Assembly (NCBI RefSeq): GCF_014647515.1
Contig: NZ_BMPI01000067.1
Location: 11,288 to 65,993 of the forward strand
From: Dactylosporangium sucinum
Lineage (GTDB): Bacteria > Actinomycetota > Actinomycetes > Mycobacteriales > Micromonosporaceae
Direction: 5' to 3'
DNA: 54,706 nt
Every line of letters begins with the position of its first letter. Within the stretch, counting starts at the first letter, position 1. Positions 41,129 through 49,019 of the stretch are shown here, one piece after another. A program made the translations under genes and the position numbers. The notes beneath the pieces are model-generated. The model had not been told where the DNA came from. It ran no database searches and worked only from the letters and a program-made list of their open reading frames with translations.

Positions 41129-43126
41129 TTGAGCGACACCACCGACGTCACGTCGGATGTCTCCACCGGGGCGGACAGCGCCGAGGCGGGCGCGACGCGC
41201 CGGCGGGCGCGCTCCGGCACGGGGCTGTCCAGCATGCTGCTCCCCGAGCTGCAGAGCCTGGCCGCCTCGTTGGGCATCTCCGGCACTGCCCGGATGCGCA
41301 AGGGCGAGCTGGTGACGGCCATCCAGGAGCGTCAGGCGGGTGAGTCGCGGCCGGCGGCCGCCGCCGCACCGCGCGCCGCTCGCGCCACGCGCACCGCGAC
41401 CCCCGAGGCGGAATGGCCGTCCGCCACCGAGGTCACCGAGGCTCCCGCTCCCGCCCGCTCCCCTCGTCGGGCGACCCGCGCCGCCGGCCCGCCGGAGCCG
41501 CGCGCCGCCCGTGAGGACGCCGCCGCGGCCGCCGAGGCCGTGGCCGAGAAGCCGGCCGCGGCCGAGCCCGCCGCCGAGCAGCCCGTCGCCGAGCGCGCGG
41601 AGCGCAACGGCCGGGCCGAGCGGCCGAGCCGCGCCGAGCGCGCCGCGGAGCGGGCCGCCGAGCGCTCCTCGGATCGTGCCGAGCGCGGCGAGCGTTCCGC
41701 CGAGCGTGCGGACCGTGCCGAGCGTGCCGACCGTGCCGACCGGGCCGACCGGGCCGAGCGACCCGACCGGGGCGAGCGAGCCGACCGGGCCGACCGCGCC
41801 GATCGGGGCGAGCGCTCCTCGGAGCGCGGCGACCGCAACCAGCGGGGCAGCTTCACGCAGCACGACGACGAGGGCGACGACGACGGCGGCCGGCGCGGCC
41901 GGCGCAGCCGGTTCCGTGACCGCCGCCGCGGCCGTGACCGCGACGGCGCCGAGACCGGCGCGCGCGGCGGCAACGAGCCGCAGGTCAGCGAGGACGACGT
42001 CCTCGTGCCCGTGGCCGGCATCCTCGACGTGCTCGACAACTACGCCTTCGTGCGCACCACGGGCTACCTGTCCGGCTCGAACGACGTCTATGTCGCGATG
42101 TCGCAGGTCAAGCGCTACGGGCTGCGCCGCGGCGACGCGGTCACCGGCGCCGTGCGCCAGCCGCGCGACGGCGAGCAGCGGCGCGACAAGTACAACCCGC
42201 TGGTCCGCCTCGACACGGTCAACGGCATGGACCCGGAGGAGGCCAAGCGCCGCCCCGAGTTCTACAAGCTGACCCCGCTCTACCCGCAGGACCGCCTGCG
42301 GCTGGAGACCGAGCCGCACATCCTCACCACGCGCGTCATCGACCTGGTGATGCCGATCGGCAAGGGCCAGCGCGCGCTCATCGTGTCCCCGCCGAAGGCC
42401 GGCAAGACGATGGTGCTGCAGGCGATCGCCAACGCGATCACCCGCAACAACCCCGAGTGCCACCTCATGGTCGTCCTCGTCGACGAGCGGCCGGAGGAGG
42501 TGACCGACATGCAGCGGTCGGTGAAGGGTGAGGTCATCGCCTCCACCTTCGACCGTCCGCCGACGGACCACGCCACGGTCGCCGAGCTGTCGATCGAGCG
42601 CGCCAAGCGCCTGGTCGAGCTGGGCCACGACGTGGTCGTGCTGCTCGACTCGATCACCCGCCTCGGCCGGGCGTATAACAACGCCTCGCCGGCGTCGGGC
42701 CGCATCCTCTCGGGTGGTATCGACTCGACCGCGCTCTACCCGCCGAAGCGCTTCCTCGGCGCCGCCCGCAACATCGAGAACGGCGGCTCGCTGACCATCA
42801 TCGCCACGGCCCTCGTCGAGACGGGCTCCACGGGCGACACGGTCATCTTCGAGGAGTTCAAGGGCACGGGCAACGCCGAGCTGAAGCTCGACCGCAAGAT
42901 CGCCGACCGCCGCATCTTCCCGGCGATCGACATCGACCCGTCCGGCACCCGCAAGGAGGAGATCCTCCTGGCCCCGGACGAGCTGGCGATCGTGATCAAG
43001 CTCCGCAAGGTCCTCCACGCGCTCGACTCCCAGGAGGCGCTGAACCTCCTGCTCGACCGCCTGAAGAAGACCCGCACCAACGTCGAGTTCCTGATGCAGA
43101 TCGCCCAGACCACACCGGGCGAGTAG
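41129..43126 (+). CDS. rho: Transcription termination factor Rho with large basic/acidic insertion
   Basis: 665 aa from a TTG start with GAAGGA six bases upstream; E. coli Rho is 419. N-terminal Rho-N helices (about 32-70) are followed by a low-complexity insertion (about 72-285) rich in Ala/Glu then ERADRA-type Arg/Asp/Glu repeats and an RGRRSRFRDRRRGRDRD patch, as in actinobacterial Rho, where it adds RNA affinity. Then the OB-fold (VLDNYAFVRT), Walker A SPPKAGKT (420-427), LVDERPEEVTDMQRSVKGEV, the Q/R loops and IADRRIFPAIDIDPSGTRKE. Terminates transcripts by 5'-3' RNA translocation. Ends in a clear intrinsic terminator. Confidence 0.96.
   Translation: MSDTTDVTSDVSTGADSAEAGATRRRARSGTGLSSMLLPELQSLAASLGISGTARMRKGELVTAIQERQAGESRPAAAAAPRAARATRTATPEAEWPSATEVTEAPAPARSPRRATRAAGPPEPRAAREDAAAAAEAVAEKPAAAEPAAEQPVAERAERNGRAERPSRAERAAERAAERSSDRAERGERSAERADRAERADRADRADRAERPDRGERADRADRADRGERSSERGDRNQRGSFTQHDDEGDDDGGRRGRRSRFRDRRRGRDRDGAETGARGGNEPQVSEDDVLVPVAGILDVLDNYAFVRTTGYLSGSNDVYVAMSQVKRYGLRRGDAVTGAVRQPRDGEQRRDKYNPLVRLDTVNGMDPEEAKRRPEFYKLTPLYPQDRLRLETEPHILTTRVIDLVMPIGKGQRALIVSPPKAGKTMVLQAIANAITRNNPECHLMVVLVDERPEEVTDMQRSVKGEVIASTFDRPPTDHATVAELSIERAKRLVELGHDVVVLLDSITRLGRAYNNASPASGRILSGGIDSTALYPPKRFLGAARNIENGGSLTIIATALVETGSTGDTVIFEEFKGTGNAELKLDRKIADRRIFPAIDIDPSGTRKEEILLAPDELAIVIKLRKVLHALDSQEALNLLLDRLKKTRTNVEFLMQIAQTTPGE
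41701..41830 (+). repeat. Degenerate Arg-Ala-Asp/Glu repeats in rho
   Basis: Tandem 9-base-type repeats (GCCGACCGG / GCCGAGCG) encode strings of R-A-D and R-A-E in the Rho insertion domain. The alternating charges predict a disordered or single-helix RNA-binding linker. Repeat number is probably variable between strains. Confidence 0.7.
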
Positions 43127-43133
43127 GACGCGC

Positions 43134-43163
43134 CGGCCGCCCTCGCTCACGCGGGGGCGGCCG
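43134..43163 (+). terminator. Intrinsic terminator of rho
   Basis: CGGCCGCCC (43134-43142) pairs with GGGCGGCCG (43155-43163), followed by TTTGCTGTT. Eight bases after the rho stop. Stem plus T-rich tail is a conventional Rho-independent structure. Confidence 0.8.
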
Positions 43164-43228
43164 TTTGCTGTTCTCGTCGTGGCGCTTTCACGCCGTTTAG
43201 CCGAGCCGCGACGGGAAAGCCGATAGAT

Positions 43229-43438
43229 ATGCGACGCGGAGACAAGGTTCGGTGGCGGTCGCACGGCGCCACGGTCGAGGGCACCGCGGTGCGGAAACTT
43301 ACGCGGCGCACCCGGGCCGCCGGACGGGTCGTGGCCGCCTCGCCGGACCGGCCGCAGTGGGTCGTCCGCAGCGACAAGACCGGCAAAGCGGCCGTCCACC
43401 GCCCGGAGGCGCTGGGCCTGTTTCGCACCTGGCCTTAG
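43229..43438 (+). CDS. DUF2945 (TUDOR-like) small protein
   Basis: 69 aa. RRGDKVRWRSHGATVEGTAV, VVAASPDRPQWVVRSDKTGK and AVHRPEALGLF follow the DUF2945 family, annotated elsewhere as hypervirulence-associated Tudor-like domain. It is one small beta-barrel, cytoplasmic, function unknown. The TAG stop overlaps the convergent Pnkp gene stop by four bases. Confidence 0.85.
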   Translation: MRRGDKVRWRSHGATVEGTAVRKLTRRTRAAGRVVAASPDRPQWVVRSDKTGKAAVHRPEALGLFRTWP

Positions 43439-44337
43439 AAGTCGCCCTCCGCCACCTGGAAGACCGTCAGGCCCAGCGAGCGCCACATGCGGACCACCTG
43501 CTGGCGGTCGTCGAAGACGCCGACCACGTGGTAGCGGCTGCGGATCTCGCGGTCGAAGATCTCGGCCTTCACGACCGAGTCGCGGCGCTGGTCGCCGAAC
43601 TCCCGCATGAACAGGCCCACGTAGGGGACGCCCACGTGCTTGTCCAGCCACGCCGCCGTCTCGTCGCGGCAGTCGTCCGAGCGGCCCGAGCAGAACACCA
43701 CCTCGTGGCCGGCGGCGTGCATGGCGCGCACGGCGGCGATCACCGGAGGGTTCGGGAGGTCCGAGCCCACCCGGGACATGTCGTACGGGCTGCGGCCGTT
43801 GAACAGCGCCACCGTGCCGTCGATGTCGACCAGGACCGCGCGCGGGGCGTCCGGCGGTGGGTCGTACGTCACACCCAGCGCCGGGTTGAGGACCGGGAGC
43901 GGCAGGGGAAGCGGGCGGCCCGCGAGGTACCGCAGATGCATCCCCCGGATCACGTCCTCCCCGACCTGCGCGTCACCGGTCCGCAGGGCGTCGCGCCGCA
44001 GGCACTCCTCCAGCGGGACGTCGGTGAAGTCGCGGACGGAGAAGGTCGCCCCGCAGCGGGCCGCCAGCTCCGCGAACTCCCGCACGACCCGGCCCCGGAG
44101 GTTCGTGTCGTCGCAGACCACGTCGGCGCCGGCCCGCAGCAGGGCCTCGACCATCGCGTGGTGCGCGGCGGTGACCTCGCGCTCGGCCCGGCCGCGCAGC
44201 GCGTCGTCGGCCAGCCGGCCGCCGTGCATCATGCGGCGCAGGTCGTCGCGGTTGACCCGGACCAGGTGCGTCTCCTGCTTGGCCCAGGTGGTCTTGCCCG
44301 AGGCGGGCAGTCCGCGGGTCAGGGTGAGGCTACGCAC
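43435..44337 (-). CDS. T4 Pnkp-like polynucleotide kinase-phosphatase
   Basis: 300 aa. N-terminal 5'-kinase with P-loop GLPASGKTTWA (9-19) and CDDTNL (75-80); C-terminal HAD-type 3'-phosphatase with DIDGTVA (171-177), FCSGRSDDCRDETAAWL and VFDDRQQVVRMWRSLGL ending in VFQVAEGDF, a tail strikingly like T4 Pnkp. It would turn 2',3'-cyclic phosphate and 5'-OH RNA ends into 3'-OH and 5'-phosphate ready for ligation. The GTG at 44337 has GGAGGAG four bases upstream and overlaps the RNA-ligase stop by eight bases, so both products are made together. Confidence 0.88.
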   Translation of the reverse strand: MRSLTLTRGLPASGKTTWAKQETHLVRVNRDDLRRMMHGGRLADDALRGRAEREVTAAHHAMVEALLRAGADVVCDDTNLRGRVVREFAELAARCGATFSVRDFTDVPLEECLRRDALRTGDAQVGEDVIRGMHLRYLAGRPLPLPLPVLNPALGVTYDPPPDAPRAVLVDIDGTVALFNGRSPYDMSRVGSDLPNPPVIAAVRAMHAAGHEVVFCSGRSDDCRDETAAWLDKHVGVPYVGLFMREFGDQRRDSVVKAEIFDREIRSRYHVVGVFDDRQQVVRMWRSLGLTVFQVAEGDF

Positions 44338-45391
44338 CGGGCTCCTCCAAGGATGGTCGTACCTGCTGCCACAGGTGCGAGTCATAGTCCTTCTCGTCCA
44401 ACCGCAGGAACAAGCATCCGCGCATCGGATGCCGGGCCACCGCCAGCGCGAAGTCCTTCCGCGCCCAGCCCGGCGGCAGGCCGGCGACGACGGACTCGAA
44501 GGTCGCCTCGACCGAGGCGTGCAGCGCGGCGACCTCGGAGCGCAGGGACACCGCGATCTTCGTGGCCCACGCGTGGAACTCGTCCGGCAGCGGCTCCAGC
44601 AGCTGGTCCAGCGTGCCGCCGACGACCGCCTCCCACACCACGCGGGCGTTGAGGCCGGTGACGATGCGGTGCAGGCGGACGTACTCGGCGTACTTGATCT
44701 TCAACCGGGTGTCCGGGCCGACGAAGTGGACGACGAGGCCCTCACGATTGTCGCGCGGCGGCGCCGCCAGCGCCTCGGCCAGCGTCGCGTAGCCGAACGA
44801 CTCGACGGCCGGGCCCGGCCAGCCGGCCACCCCGGCCGGGCCGTGGCTGCGGCCGGTCCCGATGTCGACGGCGCCTAGCAGCACGAGGTCGTCGAGGTCG
44901 CCGTAGTCGAGCACGATCCGGTTCCCCGGATAGATGATCTCGAACAGCAGTGTGCGGCCCTCGGGCGGCGTGAAGCGCCCGGCGTACCGCGACCGCCACA
45001 CCGCCGTCGCGTGCCGCGCCTGCGTCGAGTCGAACGAGCCCCGGGTCGCGACCGCGTGCCCGTCCGGCGTGGGGAACAGCACACCGAGCGAGCCGTCGGC
45101 CTTGTCCGTGACGCTGACCGGCCCGTCGAGGTCCAGCTCGGGAGCGCCGGGCTGCCCGTGGTTGAAGAACTTGGCGAACGGCCGCGCGAGCACCGTGCCG
45201 GTCACCGCCGACACGACCAGCCCGCGGCAGGCCAGCGTCGCCGGGTTCCACACGTTGTCGTACTGCGCCTTCTCCGTGTAGTTGTGGATCAGCAGCGGCA
45301 GCGCTGGGTGGCGCTGGGTGCGGATGTACCCGCCGCTCACCATCGCGGTGAGCAGCGCCGGGTCGCAGAGTTCGTCGATGTGCAGGCTCAT
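44330..45391 (-). CDS. T4 Rnl1-like RNA ligase
   Basis: 353 aa. Nucleotidyltransferase motif I K97-A-D-G-S (VTDKADGSLGVLF), motif IIIa region LLFEIIYPGNRIVLDYG, motif IV REGLVVHF (216-223) and motif V LKIKYAEYVRLH (230-241). The spacing and the last motif match the T4 Rnl1 group rather than DNA ligases. The N-terminal part (NYTEKAQYDNVWNPATLACR, GLVV) is also Rnl1-like. It seals 3'-OH/5'-phosphate RNA ends, typically nicked tRNA anticodon loops. ATG 45391 has no Shine-Dalgarno; a TACCCT box just upstream suggests a near-leaderless start. Operon with the Pnkp gene. Confidence 0.87.
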   Translation of the reverse strand: MSLHIDELCDPALLTAMVSGGYIRTQRHPALPLLIHNYTEKAQYDNVWNPATLACRGLVVSAVTGTVLARPFAKFFNHGQPGAPELDLDGPVSVTDKADGSLGVLFPTPDGHAVATRGSFDSTQARHATAVWRSRYAGRFTPPEGRTLLFEIIYPGNRIVLDYGDLDDLVLLGAVDIGTGRSHGPAGVAGWPGPAVESFGYATLAEALAAPPRDNREGLVVHFVGPDTRLKIKYAEYVRLHRIVTGLNARVVWEAVVGGTLDQLLEPLPDEFHAWATKIAVSLRSEVAALHASVEATFESVVAGLPPGWARKDFALAVARHPMRGCLFLRLDEKDYDSHLWQQVRPSLEEPGA

Positions 45392-45639
45392 GGCACGAGC
45401 CAGGGTAGAAGGGATCATCAAGCCGCCGCGAGGGACTTTCGGCGGGCAGGATCGGCGGGCCGGCCGACGGCCGGGTGGCCCGCCCGGGTCGTCGGGGAAT
45501 GAACACCCCGTGGGCAGCGTTACAGGTGCCGGTTGAGATGTCGTGACAAGCGCATGGCAGACTTGACCGACGGCCATGAGGTTCCGGTTCACGCCACAAG
45601 TGGCGACCCGGCGACCGATCTGAAGAGAGGACCGCGGCC

Positions 45640-45867
45640 ATGAAGCCGGGCATTCACCCGCAGTACGAGACCACTCAGGTCACCTGTTCCTGCGGCAACT
45701 CGTTCACGACCCGCAGCACCGCCAAGGGCGGCGCGATCCACGTGGAGACGTGCTCCGTCTGCCACCCGTTCTACACGGGCAAGCAGCGCGTGCTCGACAC
45801 CGCCGGCCGGGTCGCGAAGTTCCAGCAGAAGTACGCGAAGGTCCAGGCCAAGAAGGCCGCCAAGTAG
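45640..45867 (+). CDS. rpmE: Ribosomal protein L31 (zinc-binding form)
   Basis: 75 aa, large-subunit protein L31. MKPGIHPQYETTQVTCSCGN carries the first CxC pair, and ETCSVCHPFYTGKQ the CxxC; together these bind zinc, so this is the C+ form and not the zinc-starvation paralogue. Basic C-terminal tail ends KKAAK. A GAAGAGAGGA Shine-Dalgarno precedes ATG 45640. Followed by its own terminator and prfA. Confidence 0.97.
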   Translation: MKPGIHPQYETTQVTCSCGNSFTTRSTAKGGAIHVETCSVCHPFYTGKQRVLDTAGRVAKFQQKYAKVQAKKAAK

Positions 45868-45879
45868 CGACGCTTCCGG

Positions 45880-45913
45880 CGCCCGCACCGCCCCTCCTTC
45901 GAGGGTGCGGGCG
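45880..45913 (+). terminator. Stem-loop after rpmE
   Basis: CGCCCGCACC (45880-45889) pairs with GGTGCGGGCG (45904-45913) around a 14-nt loop, thirteen bases after the rpmE stop. GC-rich and without a long T-run; probably separates rpmE from prfA partially. Confidence 0.65.
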
Positions 45914-45959
45914 GGCGCCGATTTCGTGTCGACCCTTCTGAGACGAGGCTGGAGAGGAC

Positions 45960-47054
45960 ATGACCGCCGACACCCGGCTCGCCACGCTGTTGGCGGAGTA
46001 CCAGGAGCTTGAGCAGAAGCTCGCCGATCCCGGCATCCACGCCGACCAGGCGCTCGCCCGCAAGACCGGGCGGCGCTTCGCCGAGCTGTCGCCGATCGCC
46101 AAGACGGCGACCGAGCTCGACCAGGCCCGCGAGGACCTGCAGGCCGCGCGGGAGCTCGCCGCCGAGGACCCGGCGTTCGCCGGCGAGGCCGAGGAGCTGG
46201 AGACGCGCATCCCGCAGCTGGAGGAGCGGCTCGCCGAGCTGCTCGCCCCGCGCGACCCCAACGACGCCAAGGACGTGATCTTCGAGATCAAGGCGGGGGA
46301 GGGCGGCGAGGAGTCCGCGCTCTTCGCCGGCGACCTGTTGCGGATGTACCTCAGGTACGCCGAGCGGCACGGCTGGACGACCGAGGTGCTCGACTCCCAG
46401 GAGTCCGACCTCGGCGGGTTCAAGGACGTCGCGGTCGCGATCAAGTCGCGCGGCATCCCCGACGGCGGCAACGGCGTCTGGTCGCGGCTGAAGTGGGAGG
46501 GTGGCGTGCACCGCGTCCAGCGGGTGCCGGCCACCGAGTCCCAGGGCCGCATCCACACCTCCGCGGCCGGCGTGCTGGTCACCCCGGAGGCGGAGGAGAC
46601 GGGCGAGATCGAGGTCGACCCCAACGACCTGCGCGTCGACGTGTTCCGTTCGTCCGGCCCGGGCGGGCAGAGCGTCAACACCACCGACTCGGCCGTGCGG
46701 ATCACGCACCTGCCGACCGGGATCGTCGTGTCGTGCCAGAACGAGCGCTCCCAGCTGCAGAACAAGGACCGGGCGATGCGCATGCTCCGGGCCAAGCTGG
46801 TGGCCCTCGCCGAGGAGCAGGCGGCGGCCGCGGCCGGCGACGCCCGGCGCTCCCAGGTGCGCACCGTGGACCGCAGCGAGCGGATCCGGACGTACAACTT
46901 CCCCCAGAATCGCATTTCCGACCATCGGATCGGTTACACCGCGTACAACCTGGACCTGGCCCTCGCCGGCGACCTCGACGGGGTGCTGGATGCCCTGGCC
47001 GAGGCCGACCGCAAGGCCCGGCTCGCAGGTGAGGACCAGCTCAGCAGAGGGTGA
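45960..47054 (+). CDS. prfA: Peptide chain release factor 1
   Basis: 364 aa, class-1 release factor reading UAA and UAG. The codon-reading tripeptide PAT lies in HRVQRVPATESQGRIHTSA, and the GGQ motif in FRSSGPGGQSVNTTDSAVR triggers peptidyl-tRNA hydrolysis. It is the methylation target of PrmC, encoded 2 kb downstream. N-terminal helical domain rich in Glu/Ala. ATG 45960 is preceded by GGAGAGG. Confidence 0.97.
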   Translation: MTADTRLATLLAEYQELEQKLADPGIHADQALARKTGRRFAELSPIAKTATELDQAREDLQAARELAAEDPAFAGEAEELETRIPQLEERLAELLAPRDPNDAKDVIFEIKAGEGGEESALFAGDLLRMYLRYAERHGWTTEVLDSQESDLGGFKDVAVAIKSRGIPDGGNGVWSRLKWEGGVHRVQRVPATESQGRIHTSAAGVLVTPEAEETGEIEVDPNDLRVDVFRSSGPGGQSVNTTDSAVRITHLPTGIVVSCQNERSQLQNKDRAMRMLRAKLVALAEEQAAAAAGDARRSQVRTVDRSERIRTYNFPQNRISDHRIGYTAYNLDLALAGDLDGVLDALAEADRKARLAGEDQLSRG

Positions 47055-47169
47055 CGCGGGTCTAACGCAGACGTCACATCATGGAAACGGTGCAGCGGGA
47101 TGCTGAACTCCGGTAGCGTTTCGTGCCGGGAAAGCTGCACGCACCGTGATCACCACCGGGAGGGAAGCC

Positions 47170-47376
47170 ATGCCGTCTGCGTCGTCGTCCGTCGACCTGT
47201 CCGCCGGCCCGCGTGCCGTGGTGGGGACGGCCGCCGAGATCATCTTCAAGGTCGGACGGACCGTGCTCGGCGCCGATCGGGTGCCGACGGCGAAGTCGAA
47301 CGCGTGGGCGGCGGTGTGCGCGGACCAGGAGCGCGCCCGGATCCGCGAGGAGAACGCCCGGATTTCGTCCCGCTAG
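47170..47376 (+). CDS. Small hypothetical protein
   Basis: 68 aa. ATG 47170 has a strong GGAGGGAA Shine-Dalgarno. The sequence, with AVVGTAAEIIFKVGRTVLGA and an Arg/Glu-rich helical end (DQERARIREENARISSR), matches no family I know. No signal peptide, no cysteine pair. The good start site and the terminator right after the stop support a real gene. Confidence 0.6.
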   Translation: MPSASSSVDLSAGPRAVVGTAAEIIFKVGRTVLGADRVPTAKSNAWAAVCADQERARIREENARISSR

Positions 47377-47396
47377 GGGGCACTTGCGCCGAAGTT

Positions 47397-47431
47397 GCAG
47401 CGGCCGTGAGAGAGGTTCTCGCGGCCGCTGC
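47397..47431 (+). terminator. Strong stem-loop after the small gene
   Basis: GCAGCGGCCG (47397-47406) pairs with CGGCCGCTGC (47422-47431), and inner GAGA/TCTC extends the stem. It lies between two convergent genes and can serve both. Confidence 0.7.
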
Positions 47432-47448
47432 TCTGCGTCTACGACGCT

Positions 47449-48981
47449 CTACGACGCGGCTCGGGGGCGCGGGGCCTTCGCCCGCAGCATCGCGTGGTCG
47501 GCCGCCTCGAACGCCGCCGCCACGCTGCCGAAGTCCTCGCCCTGCAGGCCGGCCCACCCGATCGTCACCCCGACCGGCGTCCCCGGCACCAGCGAGTGCC
47601 AGTCCTCCGCCGCGACCGCGGCCACGATCCGGCGGGAGATCTCCCGCGCCTCGCCCGCGCTCGTCGTCGGCAGGACCACGACGAACTCGTCGCCGCCATA
47701 GCGCGCCACGAAGTCGCCCTTGCGCATGACCCGGTTCAGCACGCCGGCCACCCGCTGGAGCACCAGGTCGCCGGAGAGGTGGCCGTGGACCGTGTTGACG
47801 TCCTTGAACCCGTCCAGGTCGCAGACGCCGAGCACGGCGTGCCCGCCGGCCTTGAACAGCTTGCTGACGTGCTCCTCGAGGTAGCGCCGGTTGGGAAGCC
47901 CGGTGAGCGGGTCGGTCAGCGCCTCGCCGCGGTGGAAGTCGATCCGCCGCACCATGTCCTCGTGGTCGAGGAGGGCCGCGACGCCCTCGACGAACAGGTC
48001 GCGCAGCCGGTCGAGCTGGGCGACGGCGACCCGGAAGGCGCTGCGGTCGGCGTGGTACGCCAAGCGGTAGTCGGCCGCCCCGAGGTGGGCCAGGGCGCGC
48101 AGCCGGTGGATCTCCGCCCCGCCGAGCGAGTCCTCCGCCACGGTCGCCGTCTCCAGCCGGGCCACCGCCTCGATCGGCCGGCGCTCGGCGATCGCCTGGC
48201 AGACCGCGCCGAGCGTGCGCAGGTCACCCGCCCGGGTCGACATTCCGGCCGACTCCAGCAGCGGCCACGCCTCCAGCCCGGTCTGCACGACGCCCAGCGT
48301 GCCCAGTCGCACGACGGCGTATCCCATCGCGCCCCGGGCGATCGGCCGCAGCCGGCTCAGCTCGTCGTCCTTCTGCTTGCGCTCCAGGTCGTGCACGATG
48401 TCGCGCAGGATGCGCTGGCAGCCCTCGCTGTCGCCGCGGTGGTCGAGGTCGACGGCGAGCCGCAGCCGGATCTGCGGCGCCGCGAAGTCGGTGTTGGCGG
48501 TCGGCACCCCGACCTCGACGGCCACCTCGCGGGCCTTCTCCATGGCGGCCAGCGCGTGGCCGTGGAAGCCCGTGTACGAATACGCCATGGCCAGGTTGTG
48601 CCAGCCCCACGCGGTGCCCTCGTCGGTCAGCTCGACCGCGCCGAGCGCCCGCGAGCCGTGCACCAGCGCCCGCACGCAGCGGTCGAGCGAGCCGGCCCGT
48701 AGGGCCACGATGGCCGCGAGCGCCTGAAGCTCCCCGTACTGCGCGGGGTCCTGCACCTGCCGGGCGGCGGCCAGCCCGGCGTCGAGCGCGGCGGCGAGGT
48801 CGCCCGCCTTGCCCAGGTTGATCAGCGTGATGAGGCGCAGCGTCAGCGCCTCCACCCGGTCGTGCGGCGCCTGGTCGCCGGCGAGCACCCGGTCGACGAC
48901 CGTCATCGCCTCGCCCAGCTGATCCTCGAAAATCAGGCGCCGGGCGCGCGCCAGCTCCGACGTGCGGTCGGCAACCGCCAT
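47449..48981 (-). CDS. Diguanylate cyclase with TPR-like N-terminal domain
   Basis: 510 aa, cytoplasmic (no membrane helix). Residues 1 to about 330 are helical TPR-like repeats. A GGDEF domain (about 345-505) follows: DPLTGLPNRRYLEEHVSKLF, CDLDGFKDVNTVHGHLSGD, VARYGGDEFVVVLP with an intact GGDEF active site, and the inhibitory RxxD site RKGD five residues before it. It therefore should make cyclic-di-GMP from two GTP and be product-inhibited. ATG 48981 has AAAGGGGG five bases upstream. It shares a 37-bp divergent region with prmC. Confidence 0.9.
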   Translation of the reverse strand: MAVADRTSELARARRLIFEDQLGEAMTVVDRVLAGDQAPHDRVEALTLRLITLINLGKAGDLAAALDAGLAAARQVQDPAQYGELQALAAIVALRAGSLDRCVRALVHGSRALGAVELTDEGTAWGWHNLAMAYSYTGFHGHALAAMEKAREVAVEVGVPTANTDFAAPQIRLRLAVDLDHRGDSEGCQRILRDIVHDLERKQKDDELSRLRPIARGAMGYAVVRLGTLGVVQTGLEAWPLLESAGMSTRAGDLRTLGAVCQAIAERRPIEAVARLETATVAEDSLGGAEIHRLRALAHLGAADYRLAYHADRSAFRVAVAQLDRLRDLFVEGVAALLDHEDMVRRIDFHRGEALTDPLTGLPNRRYLEEHVSKLFKAGGHAVLGVCDLDGFKDVNTVHGHLSGDLVLQRVAGVLNRVMRKGDFVARYGGDEFVVVLPTTSAGEAREISRRIVAAVAAEDWHSLVPGTPVGVTIGWAGLQGEDFGSVAAAFEAADHAMLRAKAPRPRAAS

Positions 48982-49003
48982 CGGGACCCCCTTTCACCGC
49001 GCG

Positions 49004-49019
49004 CCCCATGATTATGGGG
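49004..49019. promoter_or_regulatory. Inverted repeat in the GGDEF/prmC divergent promoter
   Basis: CCCCAT (49004-49009) and ATGGGG (49014-49019) flank GATT. The right arm runs into the GTG start of prmC. The 37-bp intergenic space must hold both promoters, so this small palindrome could control either. Confidence 0.4.

Noticed and set aside
41701..41830. CRISPR-like array
   Set aside because: The repeats are short, in frame within rho and encode R-A-D/E strings; no spacer pattern exists here or elsewhere in the window.
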